64,000 bases of DNA from Lachnospiraceae bacterium (GTDB taxonomy: Bacteria > Bacillota_A > Clostridia > Lachnospirales > Lachnospiraceae), in assembly GCA_021770615.1 (NCBI GenBank), contig JAETQR010000005.1:1-64000 (forward strand), given 5' to 3'. Of this stretch, positions 35,811-44,632 are shown in pieces. Numbering within the stretch: the stretch's first letter is position 1; the number at the start of each line of letters is the position of its first letter. The notes beneath the pieces were generated by a model. It did no database searches. It was not told where the DNA came from and was given only the letters and a program-made list of their open reading frames with translations. A program made the translations under genes and the position numbers.

Positions 35811-36542
35811 CTATTCCTGTTTTTCTTTCCACCGCTCATACAGATCCGGACGGAACTGCCTTGTCCTTTCCAAAGACTTTTCCCGCCTCCATTTTTCCAC
35901 ATTCTCATGATGCCCCGACATAAGTACATCCGGAACTCTTCTGCCGAGTACTTCCACCGGTCTCGTATACTGGGGATACTCGAGAAGTCCCTCTGAAAAA
36001 CTCTCCGTATCTGCCGAACCTTCATTTCCAAGAACGCCGGGAACCAGCCTGGAAACCGCATCCATCACGACCATGGCCGGAAGTTCGCCGCCGGTCAGCA
36101 CATAGTCGCCCACTGACACATGATCCGTGACGATTTCCTCAAGCACCCGCTCATCCACGCCCTCATAATGCCCGCACAAAAAGATCAGTTCTTCTTCCTT
36201 TGCAAATTCCTGCGCCATCTTCTGGTCAAAAACACGCCCCTGCGGAGTCATATAAATGACCCGCTTTTTCTCCGCCCCATCCTGGGGCAGTGTCCCTGTC
36301 CGGGACAAAATCCTTTTCCGGATCTCCTGATAACAACGGTACACCGGCTCGGCCTGCATGACCATCCCGGCTCCGCCGCCATACGGATAATCATCTACTT
36401 TACTGTGCTTATCAAGTGTATAATCGCGGATGTTAAATGTCTCCCACCCGATCAGTCCTTTTTCACTTCCCCTGCCAAGTATACTGGCATCCATGATTCC
36501 CGGAAACATCTCCGGAAAAAGCGTCATAATATAATATTTCAT
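35811..36542 (-). CDS. trmD: tRNA (guanine-37-N1)-methyltransferase
   Basis: A 243-residue SPOUT-class enzyme from the ATG at 36542; upstream in-frame codons lie in the palindromic element and are rejected. It methylates G37 of tRNAs with anticodons that start with G, preventing frameshifts. [52 protein letters not shown] and [17 protein letters not shown] are seen. The usual close link to rimM is broken by a 338-bp spacer carrying the element at 36590-36874. Upstream GGGG is a weak site. Confidence 0.96.
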   Translation of the reverse strand: MKYYIMTLFPEMFPGIMDASILGRGSEKGLIGWETFNIRDYTLDKHSKVDDYPYGGGAGMVMQAEPVYRCYQEIRKRILSRTGTLPQDGAEKKRVIYMTPQGRVFDQKMAQEFAKEEELIFLCGHYEGVDERVLEEIVTDHVSVGDYVLTGGELPAMVVMDAVSRLVPGVLGNEGSADTESFSEGLLEYPQYTRPVEVLGRRVPDVLMSGHHENVEKWRREKSLERTRQFRPDLYERWKEKQE

Positions 36543-36589
36543 CCGTTCCCCCGCCATCTTTCCTGTAAATGTTGATTGATTCTTACACA

Positions 36590-36874
36590 CGGAAATCAAT
36601 TTTTGGTGGTCACAATTTATGGAAAGCTGACAAAGCTTTGTACAGTAGCGGGAATATTTCCTGATAAGGACCGTATAAACGTGTCGGTCCTTAGGCTGCG
36701 TATAAGGTGCTACGCACAAGGTGTGATTTTTACACCAGGTGCGTTTGCACCTTGCAGCCTTTGTACCGCTACATGTTTATTTTAAGCGAGAGCGGGTCCT
36801 GGTCAGGAAATATTCCCGCTACTGTACAAATGTCACGATTCTTATAAATTGTGAGCGCCAAAAATTGATTTCCG
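36590..36874. repeat. 285-bp highly structured palindromic element between rimM and trmD
   Basis: Outer arms of about 80-100 bp are imperfect inverted copies: CGGAAATCAATTTTTGG at the left matches its reverse complement ending at 36874, then CACAATTTAT, and both arms carry GTACAGTAGCGGGAATATTT followed by CCTGA and GGACC. Inside is a GGACC/GGTCC hairpin and an AGGCTGC/GCAGCCT stem enclosing three further hairpins (GCGTA/TACGC, GGTGT/ACACC and perfect AGGTGC/GCACCT). The whole could fold as a branched RNA. It lies in the 338-bp spacer of an operon whose genes are normally adjacent and starts about six bp from the rimM stop. No transposase. Confidence 0.87.
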
Positions 36875-36880
36875 TAATTC

Positions 36881-37393
36881 TTACAACTCCATAAGCCCCG
36901 GCATAATATGTGCTATTACCTTTCTGTTTTCCACGTCTACTTTTTTAATACACTCCGGAATCGACGGAAACAATACCTCTTTTCCTTCGGGCGTCGTGAT
37001 CACAAACACATCGTTTGCCCCCGTTTCCATAACATCCTTTACTGTCCCGACCGGTGTTCCGTCTTCTTCAGTCACTTCTGCCCCGATGATGTCACAGATA
37101 AAAAATTCCCCCTCTTCAAGCGGGACTGCATGTTCCCTCGTCACCATGATATCACACTTACGGAACGTCTCCACCTGGTTTATATCGTCAAACTCCCGGA
37201 ATTTAACGATGACCATATTTTTAAAATACCGGACCTTCTCCACATGAAGCGTCATTTTTTCTTTTTTTGTATCAAGTACGACTTCGTCACAATCCTCAAA
37301 ACGTTTCGCATCATCCGTCGTGGGAAATACCTTTACTTCCCCGCGGAGCCCATGCGTCGACGTGATCACACCGATCCTCAATAAATCTTCCAT
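36881..37393 (-). CDS. rimM: 16S rRNA processing protein RimM
   Basis: A 170-residue maturation factor for the 30S subunit that binds ribosomal protein S19. The ATG at 37393 is used with GGAGG about 11 nt upstream. The N-terminal RimM barrel (IGVITSTHGLRGEVKVFP) is followed by the PRC-barrel domain (EFFICDIIGAEV ... GANDVFVI ... LFPSIPECIKKVD). Part of the ylxM-ffh-rpsP-khpA-rimM-trmD operon. Confidence 0.95.
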   Translation of the reverse strand: MEDLLRIGVITSTHGLRGEVKVFPTTDDAKRFEDCDEVVLDTKKEKMTLHVEKVRYFKNMVIVKFREFDDINQVETFRKCDIMVTREHAVPLEEGEFFICDIIGAEVTEEDGTPVGTVKDVMETGANDVFVITTPEGKEVLFPSIPECIKKVDVENRKVIAHIMPGLMEL

Positions 37394-37427
37394 TTTTCGC
37401 CTTTCCTCCATTTGCACACACGAAAGA

Positions 37428-37457
37428 TGCCTGCGGTAGTCTTACTACATCGCAGGC
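37428..37457. other. Hairpin between khpA and rimM
   Basis: TGCCTGCG (37428-37435) pairs with CGCAGGCA (37450-37457), with an inner GTAGT/ACTAC stem. On the minus strand the following T-run is weak, so it may tune rather than end transcription within the operon. Confidence 0.5.
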
Positions 37458-37486
37458 ACGTCAAGCGCTTAAAAGTACGTTCGCTC

Positions 37487-37714
37487 TTATTGAATATCAA
37501 CCAGTATTTTCTTGTCGCTCTTGGACGCAGAAGCACGCACCACAGTACGGATCGCTTTTGCGATCTTGCCCTGCTTACCGATCACTTTTCCCATATCGTC
37601 AGGAGCAACTTTCAGACTTAAGACAATCTCCTTTTCGTTTTCTGTCTCGGTTACGACTACCTCATCGGGATTGTCCACTAATGCACTAGCAATTACTTCA
37701 ACTAATTCTTTCAT
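37487..37714 (-). CDS. khpA: KH-domain RNA-binding protein KhpA
   Basis: A 75-residue single KH domain with the GKVIGKQGKIAKAIR loop. The ATG at 37714 has GGAGG at six nt. KhpA works with KhpB in RNA chaperoning and cell-elongation control in Gram-positive bacteria. It lies between rpsP and rimM, the standard place. Confidence 0.94.
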   Translation of the reverse strand: MKELVEVIASALVDNPDEVVVTETENEKEIVLSLKVAPDDMGKVIGKQGKIAKAIRTVVRASASKSDKKILVDIQ

Positions 37715-37760
37715 ACTTTTCCTCCATGCGCACACGCTCTTATGCATACCTCAGAACGGA

Positions 37761-38006
37761 TTATTTTACGATCCCTGCCTGTTTAAACAAACGAGCCACT
37801 ACATCTGTAGGCTTTGCACCATTTGCAATCCATTTCTTCGCTGCCTCTTCATCTACTTTTACTGCCGCAGGCTCCTGATTTGGGTCATAAGTACCGATCT
37901 CAGCGATGTTTCTTCCATCTCTCGGAGATCTCTCGTCAGCTACTACGATTCTATAAAAAGGAGCTTTTTTCTGACCTAATCTTTTTAATCTGATCTTTAC
38001 TGCCAC
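37761..38006 (-). CDS. rpsP: 30S ribosomal protein S16
   Basis: An 81-residue S16 ([20 protein letters not shown] and [13 protein letters not shown]). The start is a GTG at 38006 placed eight nt after AGGAGG; the in-frame GTG at 38015 overlaps that site. Needed for 30S assembly. Second gene after ffh in the operon. Confidence 0.96.
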   Translation of the reverse strand: MAVKIRLKRLGQKKAPFYRIVVADERSPRDGRNIAEIGTYDPNQEPAAVKVDEEAAKKWIANGAKPTDVVARLFKQAGIVK

Positions 38007-38072
38007 GTCTTTCACCTCCTTTACGTGCTACTTTATCTATTCAAAAAGTAAAAACTATTTGAATCCTTTCCT

Positions 38073-39419
38073 TTACAATCCTCCGAATGGAAAGTTAAAC
38101 TTTCCGCGTTTCATCCGTTTTCCTGACATCATGCCTGACATCTGTTTCATCATCTTCCTGCTCTGCTCAAACTGTTTGATCAGCCGGTTCACTTCACTGA
38201 TATCCACACCGGCACCTTCTGCGATCCTCCGCTTTCTGGAAGGATTTATGATCGAAGGCTTTGTCCTCTCCTCGATCGTCATCGAATATATGATGGCCTC
38301 TGTCCCCTTCAGCGCATCGTCATCAATATCCAGATCTGCCGGAAGCCCCATCCCGGGCATCATACTGAGGATACTTGAGAGCCCGCCCATCTTTTTCATC
38401 TGCTGCATCTGATCCAGAAAATCATTAAAATCAAATTCATTATTTTTGAATTTGCGGCCGAGTTCCGCCGCCTTTTTTTCGTCGATCTGGGCCTCTGCCT
38501 TTTCGATCAGCGTCATCACATCGCCCATACCGAGTATACGGGACGCCATCCGGTCCGGATAAAACTGTTCCAGATCTGAAAGCTTCTCACCCATACCGAC
38601 GTAATAGATCGGCTTTCCGGTTATGGCACGGATCGAAAGCGCCGCACCGCCTCTTGTATCACTGTCTAATTTCGTCAGGATAACTCCGTCGATATTCAGC
38701 GCCTCATCAAAAGTAGAAGCCACATTTACCGCATCCTGTCCGGTCATGGAATCGACTGTCAGGATCGTCTGGTGAACCCCGACCTCTGACTTGATATTTT
38801 TTAATTCCTGCATGAGTTCCTCATCGATGTGAAGACGTCCTGCGGTATCTAAGAACACCAGATTATTCTGATTTGCCTTTGCGTGTTCAAAGGCAGCCTT
38901 TGCAATGTCGACCGGATCATGCCCCGTCCCCATGGAAAAGACAGGAACACCCACTTTTTCCCCATTGGTCTGGAGCTGTTCAATCGCTGCCGGACGGTAG
39001 ACATCACACGCCACAAGAAGAGGCCGCTTTCCCTTTTCTTTAAATTTCGCGGCAAGCTTGGCAGCTGTCGTTGTCTTTCCGGCCCCCTGCAGGCCGCACA
39101 TCATGATGACAGTGATCTCATCACCCGGAAGAAGAGAAATCTCCGTCGTCGTCTCTCCCATCATCTTCACGAGCTCTTCATTTACATATTTGATCACAGT
39201 CTGTCCCGGTGTAAGGCTGTTTAATACTTCTTCGCCGGTCGATTTTTCCTGCACCGACTTCACAAAACTTTTTACGACTTTAAAGTTTACGTCCGCTTCC
39301 AGGAGCGCCATCTTTACCTCTTTGAGGGCGGCCTTGACATCCGCCTCGGTCAGTCTCCCTTTGCTCCGGAGCCCTTTGAAAACATTTTGCAGTTTTTCAC
39401 TCAGGCTGTCAAATGCCAT
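38073..39419 (-). CDS. ffh: Signal recognition particle protein Ffh
   Basis: A 448-residue SRP GTPase for co-translational membrane targeting. The ATG at 39419 has AGGAGG at eight nt. N-domain, then G-domain with GLQGAGKTTTAAKLA, DTAGR and TKLDSDTRGGAAL, then the Met-rich M-domain binding SRP RNA and signal peptides (MMKQMSGMMSGKRMKRG near the end). ylxM lies 43 nt upstream and is a known co-operonic partner. Confidence 0.97.
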   Translation of the reverse strand: MAFDSLSEKLQNVFKGLRSKGRLTEADVKAALKEVKMALLEADVNFKVVKSFVKSVQEKSTGEEVLNSLTPGQTVIKYVNEELVKMMGETTTEISLLPGDEITVIMMCGLQGAGKTTTAAKLAAKFKEKGKRPLLVACDVYRPAAIEQLQTNGEKVGVPVFSMGTGHDPVDIAKAAFEHAKANQNNLVFLDTAGRLHIDEELMQELKNIKSEVGVHQTILTVDSMTGQDAVNVASTFDEALNIDGVILTKLDSDTRGGAALSIRAITGKPIYYVGMGEKLSDLEQFYPDRMASRILGMGDVMTLIEKAEAQIDEKKAAELGRKFKNNEFDFNDFLDQMQQMKKMGGLSSILSMMPGMGLPADLDIDDDALKGTEAIIYSMTIEERTKPSIINPSRKRRIAEGAGVDISEVNRLIKQFEQSRKMMKQMSGMMSGKRMKRGKFNFPFGGL

Positions 39420-39462
39420 GATGCTCACCTCCTGTAGCTTTTCTGCCCTGAACACCTACTTC

Positions 39463-39825
39463 TTATAAAATCTCATAAACTTTATGCGTCAGGTCGAGGA
39501 TCTGATCCTTTTCCATCCCCTGACTGGTCTTCACAAGTTCTTCCATCTGCCCAAGATGTTCTTTGGCCTGCTGGAACCTGCCAAACAGATTCAACTTTTC
39601 CTCATATTCTTCGAGCTTCTTACTACATCTTTTTACGATGTCATATACCCCCTGCCTCGTGATCCCATACTCCCCTGCAATTTCACCGAGGGAAAGATCA
39701 TTCAGCACATATTCCTCAAAGATCTCTCTGTTTCTCTCCTTCAAAAGAGGCCCGTAAAAATCATACAAATAGGACAACCTGACCACTTCATCAGGATTTG
39801 TCAGCGAACTACTTTGTCCTGCCAT
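39463..39825 (-). CDS. ylxM: YlxM-type helix-turn-helix protein (UPF0122)
   Basis: A 120-residue DNA-binding-like protein with an HTH like sigma-factor region 4 (LSLGEIAGEYGITRQGVYDIVKR). It is thought to assist the SRP pathway. The ATG at 39825 follows GGGGA at five nt; 39837 is an alternative. First gene after the promoter at 39879. Confidence 0.92.
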   Translation of the reverse strand: MAGQSSSLTNPDEVVRLSYLYDFYGPLLKERNREIFEEYVLNDLSLGEIAGEYGITRQGVYDIVKRCSKKLEEYEEKLNLFGRFQQAKEHLGQMEELVKTSQGMEKDQILDLTHKVYEIL

Positions 39826-39878
39826 AAAAATCCCCATTTCTTCTTTGTCTGCGTCCTGTAAAGCAAATCACTTTACAG

Positions 39879-39907
39879 AGTATACCCTATTTTTATTTTC
39901 CTGTCAA
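39879..39907 (-). promoter_or_regulatory. Consensus promoter of the ylxM-ffh-rpsP operon
   Basis: TTGACA (39907-39902), 17-nt spacer, TATACT (39884-39879) on the minus strand, about 55 nt before ylxM. Confidence 0.85.
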
Positions 39908-39940
39908 CCCCCGACCGTACAAAATTTGTACAACACAGAA

Positions 39941-39972
39941 AGGCCGCCACACACTCACTCTGTGTGACGGCC
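39941..39972 (-). terminator. Terminator of the small hypothetical gene
   Basis: AGGCCG(C)CACACA pairs with TGTGTG(A)CGGCCT, 13 bp with one mismatch, downstream of the leftward gene ending at 40026. The T-run is short. Confidence 0.7.
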
Positions 39973-40025
39973 TCCCTGTAAACAGTTGCCCGACATGCCC
40001 CCCGAACGATCGTCGGGCCGGCTCA

Positions 40026-40277
40026 TTAGCATTTATAATCTGCATTGGAACTCAGGGCAAAAAATATTTCTCTTGCATTCCTGTCGTACTGATTCATCCC
40101 ACCCATCATCTCAAGCGCACCGCCTGACGCTCTGTCCGCACGATCGGATTTGCTTTCACTCTTATTTCTCGCCTTCTCCAACGCCTGATAGAAATTTCCT
40201 CCGCCATCCTGTGCCTCGTTTCTATCATACCGGATCTTTGCTACATGTCTCACCGGACGAACTGCCTGGGTTCCCAT
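40026..40277 (-). CDS. Small conserved-looking hypothetical protein
   Basis: An 83-residue basic protein with no recognised domain: VRHVAKIRYDRNEAQDGGG, a helical middle and NQYDRNAREIFFAL near the end. The ATG at 40277 has only a weak site; the open frame extends about 21 codons further upstream without a standard start, with AAGGAGG in between. So the true start is uncertain. It lies between the methyltransferase gene and the ylxM promoter. Confidence 0.55.
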   Translation of the reverse strand: MGTQAVRPVRHVAKIRYDRNEAQDGGGNFYQALEKARNKSESKSDRADRASGGALEMMGGMNQYDRNAREIFFALSSNADYKC

Positions 40278-40417
40278 TACCTTTTGAATTGTGTTTGCTT
40301 TGATCTCCTCCTTGAGCTTATTCCAAAGGTTCCAAACGAGCGGTTATTCCTTCTTTTGCAAATACATTGTTAAAAGGTTTCTTCTTATCATATTTATCGG
40401 CTTCCGGAAGCAAAAAA

Positions 40418-41587
40418 TTAATGCTTACCGGAAATAAGTTTTTCCAGTGTGATGTGGCTGTTCATTTCATGACAAAGCTCTTTATATCTCCGTTTTTCTT
40501 TCTCGTCCACATAATTTTTCCCTGGTGTTTTTACTGCACGGATCAAAAGATTTTTCGGCGTATGTTCCAGATCGATAAATTCAAGGATCTGAACCTCATA
40601 CCCCATCTGCTCCAGAAGGTTTCCCCGGAGGGCATCCGTCAGGAGCGCAGAAAAACGCTCTTTTAAAATCCCATACTTAAGTAATGGCTCCATCTTCTCA
40701 TTCCGGATCTGCCGGTTTAACTCATGCTGGCAGCACGGCACGGATAAAATGATCTTCGCTCCCCAGCGCACCGCCTGACCAAGGGCATAATCGGTCGCTG
40801 TGTCACAGGCATGAAGTGTGATCACCATATCCACACGTTCTTCTCCCTCATAGGATTGGATATCACCCTGTGAAAAATGAAGGTTTTCATAACCATACTT
40901 TTCGGCGAGAAGGCTGCAGTGCCGGATCACATCCTTTTTCAGGTCGAGTCCGGTCATCTCCACATCCAATCCATTCATGACTGTAAGGTAATGATACACC
41001 GCAAAGGTCAGATACGACTTGCCGCATCCAAAGTCAATGATCCGCAAAGGGCGTCCCTCTGTCACGGCTGCCTTCAGGTTCGGAAGTACATCACGGATAA
41101 ATTCTAAGAACCGATTGATCTGACGGAACTTTTTATATTTTTTATCAACGATCTTTCCCTCTTTCGTCTGAACGCCAAGATCCACAAGAAAGGGAATAGG
41201 TTCCCCGGCATCAAGAATATAGTTCTTTTTGCGGTTATGGGAAAGTTCGAGCTTTTTTATATTCTCTTCCCGGTGTTCCCGGATCGAGGATACGCCTTTT
41301 TTACTCACAAGTACATTAAAAGAACGTTCCCCGCACTGCAGATCCAGCTGCTTATGATCCTCCTGCAACAGCGTGCAAATATATTCTACAGCAGTCGTCC
41401 TGTCGATATTCTCATGAAAAACCTGATCGTTCCGGTACTCTTCCTTCTGGAATTTGAGATGGCCCCTCTCTAAAAACGGGCGGAATACGATCTTTTTTGC
41501 CGCCTGTTTTCTGCGCCGGTTGCTCACCACGGCACGGACGGTATTTTCGTTTAGATTTTCCTCGAGAAGCTCTCTTACTTTTATCAT
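40418..41587 (-). CDS. Class I SAM-dependent methyltransferase (Methyltransf_32-like)
   Basis: A 389-residue protein. An N-terminal region (about 1-165) of unknown role is followed by a Rossmann methyltransferase domain: IIDFGCGKSYLTF (motif I), MTGLDLKKDV (motif II), FSQGDI and VDMVITLHACDTATDYAL, then SVPCCQHELNRQI. This matches the domain also seen in METTL25-like proteins. RNA is a possible substrate but not shown. It is 58 bp from the last lipoprotein gene with no clear terminator, so read-through from the array is possible. Confidence 0.82.
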   Translation of the reverse strand: MIKVRELLEENLNENTVRAVVSNRRRKQAAKKIVFRPFLERGHLKFQKEEYRNDQVFHENIDRTTAVEYICTLLQEDHKQLDLQCGERSFNVLVSKKGVSSIREHREENIKKLELSHNRKKNYILDAGEPIPFLVDLGVQTKEGKIVDKKYKKFRQINRFLEFIRDVLPNLKAAVTEGRPLRIIDFGCGKSYLTFAVYHYLTVMNGLDVEMTGLDLKKDVIRHCSLLAEKYGYENLHFSQGDIQSYEGEERVDMVITLHACDTATDYALGQAVRWGAKIILSVPCCQHELNRQIRNEKMEPLLKYGILKERFSALLTDALRGNLLEQMGYEVQILEFIDLEHTPKNLLIRAVKTPGKNYVDEKEKRRYKELCHEMNSHITLEKLISGKH

Positions 41588-41645
41588 ACTGGTTCTATCC
41601 TTTCCGTCTTTCCCCTGATAATACCAAAATATGAAATCCTAAAAA

Positions 41646-43130
41646 TCAGAAATCATAATTATTTGGCATCATATATAATATCGCCTGGTAACCATATGGA
41701 TACAGATCGACCGGATCGTCGCTTAACCACCCCTGAAAAATATGATTACGCCGGTCGCAATACCTCATATACCAACCGCTGTCCTCTTTCGTGAGATAGC
41801 GGAACTCCCCATTGGTCAGATCATAACAGGCCCACCGGTTTTTCGTCTCCTTCTCCCTGCCGTCAGACGGTGTCTGCTCGACATACATGAAAAATTGATC
41901 GCCATTTACCATCACAAGAAGCCCACGGTTTCTGAAAACCACTTCCTCCTCATAGTACGCCACCCCGCTCCCCGGCATGAACTTTGTAACCGGCTTCTGC
42001 CGTCCTTCCGGATTTTGCAGACACCGGGTCAGCTCCTTTTCATAAACGAGTTCTCCGGAATCCTCTGTTCCTTTACTGAGCACAGCGATATTCCGGCACT
42101 CAGTATCGTTCTCATCAACGCTGTTTTCGATAGCGATCTGCACATACAGACGGGAGCCGCTCACAAACATTCCATATTCCCTGAATACATGCTCTTTCCT
42201 GATCGGGCACGAAAGAAGCCCCTCCTCTTTTAAAACCCTTTTTATCTCGGACTCATCGATAAATGTTTTTATTTTGCCCGTCTGCAGGGAATACTGCCGG
42301 ATACGTTTGTGTTTTTCAGCGGACAAGATAAACAGCTCACCTTCTCCCTCTGCCATGGATCCCGGCTCTTCATTTATGACTGTCTCCACCTCGTCACTCC
42401 CCAGTTTTTTACGGAGCAGTTCTTCGGGACCAGTGAGAAATACACTCCCGCCACACAAGGTGATCCCACCGGCATAGTCATCCCACTTCTCCAGATATTC
42501 ATTTGTCTCCCAGGCTTTCTTTTCAATGTCATACTCCCGGTACTTATATGTCTCTGCGGTGATATAGACGATGTATCTGCCATCGCACAATGCCCTCTCT
42601 GGTTCGTCAAACCCTTCCTCTTCCTCTAATAAAAGTTCTTTTCCCTGCTCATCAAGCCCCCACTTCCCATCCTTTTTCACAGGCATACGCCAGACATCAT
42701 CGTGCTCCTCTGTGGCTGTCACATAATAGACCCAGTCATTATCTGCATAACACACCTGCTCGATATCTTTTATCTCGACCGCTGTCTTCTCCCCTGTATC
42801 CCGGTTCCATGCGGCCAGTTCAAAAGCATCAGTATAATACACATACCGGTCATTGCAATATGTATAGGCGCTGTCGTCATATTCTTCTGCTTTCTTTTCT
42901 TTTTCAGAGACAGCTGATCCGGATACCACAGGATCGGACACCGCACCACCGGACACGGCCTTTCCGCTCACAGCATTTCCACTTACTGCACTGCCGGATA
43001 CCACATCTCCTTCCGGCCTTCCGGCAAATTCCCCGCCACAGCCGGACAAGGCTGCCACGATAAGCATCCCGGCAACGGCAAAGCTTAGTATGCCTGATAA
43101 CTTATTTTTCTTCCACAAACCAGCTCGCAC
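41646..43130 (-). CDS. Array lipoprotein 1 with AVSGx linker
   Basis: Last gene of the array. The start is a GTG at 43130 with AGGAGG nine nt upstream, inside the 3' end of lipoprotein 2 (29-bp overlap). The 494-residue product has a lipobox LSGC, then a linker of six to seven pentapeptides (AVSGS, AVSGN, AVSGK, AVSGG, AVSDP, VVSGS), then ~430 residues of short Tyr/Trp-rich strands (DNDWVYYVT, DGRYIVYITAE) of beta-propeller type. It ends MPNNYDF, a shortened form of the DMPNNK tail of members 6, 7, 8 and 13. It is divergent in sequence from its neighbours and follows the sugar transporter unit. Confidence 0.82.
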   Translation of the reverse strand: MRAGLWKKNKLSGILSFAVAGMLIVAALSGCGGEFAGRPEGDVVSGSAVSGNAVSGKAVSGGAVSDPVVSGSAVSEKEKKAEEYDDSAYTYCNDRYVYYTDAFELAAWNRDTGEKTAVEIKDIEQVCYADNDWVYYVTATEEHDDVWRMPVKKDGKWGLDEQGKELLLEEEEGFDEPERALCDGRYIVYITAETYKYREYDIEKKAWETNEYLEKWDDYAGGITLCGGSVFLTGPEELLRKKLGSDEVETVINEEPGSMAEGEGELFILSAEKHKRIRQYSLQTGKIKTFIDESEIKRVLKEEGLLSCPIRKEHVFREYGMFVSGSRLYVQIAIENSVDENDTECRNIAVLSKGTEDSGELVYEKELTRCLQNPEGRQKPVTKFMPGSGVAYYEEEVVFRNRGLLVMVNGDQFFMYVEQTPSDGREKETKNRWACYDLTNGEFRYLTKEDSGWYMRYCDRRNHIFQGWLSDDPVDLYPYGYQAILYMMPNNYDF

Positions 43131-44616
43131 TTTCCCATCCCTCCTCTTCATATGGTATTAAAAACGGCGGATAATAAAAACCTGTATACTCCGTATCCTG
43201 ATCCGCCGCTCCGTATTCCCCGGACATGCCATAATAGCACAGAGTATTTTGTGGTTCATAACACGGCTCGTAATATTCCCTGTCTTTTTTTGTAAGCCAT
43301 TTAAAATCCCCGGTCTCCAGATCATAACATGCGACACGTCTTTTTTCCTGCCCGCGATCATTAACACTGAAAAAAGCCTTTCCATTTATGATGCGGTAAC
43401 ACTGGGCGTCATTGACCCTGGCATGCTCGATGGCGACCCGTTTTTTCTTGGATTTATAATCCTCCGCAGCCAGCCATTTTCCCTTCTGTACCGTCCCATG
43501 GGACTGCATACACTCTGTCATTTCCCGCTCATACGCTAATCCGCTCTCTCCGGGAGCCTTGCTAAACAAAAGATATTGCATATAATAAATACCATCACGG
43601 GTATCACACAGTTCGGCCTGCACATACACCCGCTCCCTCTCATACCAGATATTGTTGACAGTACAGCAGCCCTTTTCCAGATTTAACTCCTGTCCCACCG
43701 CCTCTGCCGCCGCAGCCAGAAGTTCTTTGTCCGTGATAAAACAGGTGTTTTCCCCTTTCTCAAGGTCATATTTATAAATCCCCTCCTCTTCTCCGGACTC
43801 CGAACGTCCCTCAAAGAAAAACAGATTTTTGCCACTGACCGCCAGTTCTTCATCAAACCCGTCATAGTCCCCTTCCGCTGCGAGTAATGTCCACTCTCCT
43901 CCTGTGTCCTCACACTTCTGGTAACGGAGTTCCTCATTCCACCCATCATATGCGACAAAATAATCGCCGCACCGCATACAGTCGACCGCCTGATTCCAAC
44001 TGGTCTCACTCAGCTTCCTTTTTGTTTTTATATCATATTTGATCACCGTTTGGGCTGCACCATCCGTATGGATCAGATACTCCGAATCAAGGTAATATTC
44101 ATCGATACCATGGGTTTCCCTGATGGGTGTCACTTCCTCCGGCTTACCGGTACGGAGTACATCAAAACCATCCGCATCCTTTTCGATCGGAATGGCGCAG
44201 ACACATTCAAACCAGTCACCCTTTTTATCCTCATTCCTTTTGGCATAATACAGACGGTCTTCCACAATGCCAAGAAATTCCCTGCATCCCGAAATCTTGA
44301 TCTTTTTCTTTTGGGAACCATCCAGCCTCCGCTGAATGATCGTCCTCCCATTAGCATCATACAGGTTCGTATCCGTCCGAAACAGCCAATCTTTTTCTAC
44401 GTCTGTCGTCTTTTCTTTTTCAGAGACCGCCGGCCCGCTTACCACAGGATCTGACACCGCACCGCCGGACACGGCCTGCCCGCTCACGGCATTTCCGCTC
44501 ACAGCACCCCCTGACACAGCATCTCCTTCGGTTCTCCCGGCATACTCCCCGCCGCAGCCGGTGAGCAGTCCGGCCAGCAGTCCGGTACATACAAATATAC
44601 ATATCCTCTTTTTCAT
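43102..44616 (-). CDS. Array lipoprotein 2 with AVSGx linker
   Basis: A 504-residue lipoprotein; signal peptide with LTGC (Cys21), then six pentapeptides and AVSEKEK. The body opens WLFRTDTNLYD and ends CYEPQNTLCYYGMS...SASWFVEEK, the subfamily shared only with member 4. CYDLETGDFKWLTKKDREYY is the C-terminal family signature. The gene starts 16 nt after the GguB-type permease stop, so it is most likely translated from the sugar transporter mRNA; a role in sugar capture or sensing is inferred from that link alone. Confidence 0.85.
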   Translation of the reverse strand: MKKRICIFVCTGLLAGLLTGCGGEYAGRTEGDAVSGGAVSGNAVSGQAVSGGAVSDPVVSGPAVSEKEKTTDVEKDWLFRTDTNLYDANGRTIIQRRLDGSQKKKIKISGCREFLGIVEDRLYYAKRNEDKKGDWFECVCAIPIEKDADGFDVLRTGKPEEVTPIRETHGIDEYYLDSEYLIHTDGAAQTVIKYDIKTKRKLSETSWNQAVDCMRCGDYFVAYDGWNEELRYQKCEDTGGEWTLLAAEGDYDGFDEELAVSGKNLFFFEGRSESGEEEGIYKYDLEKGENTCFITDKELLAAAAEAVGQELNLEKGCCTVNNIWYERERVYVQAELCDTRDGIYYMQYLLFSKAPGESGLAYEREMTECMQSHGTVQKGKWLAAEDYKSKKKRVAIEHARVNDAQCYRIINGKAFFSVNDRGQEKRRVACYDLETGDFKWLTKKDREYYEPCYEPQNTLCYYGMSGEYGAADQDTEYTGFYYPPFLIPYEEEGWESASWFVEEK

Positions 44617-44632
44617 CTTTTGTATCCCTCCT

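Noticed and set aside
36543..36719. Longer N-terminus for TrmD
   Set aside because: The extension translates the palindromic element; the ATG at 36542 gives the standard TrmD start.
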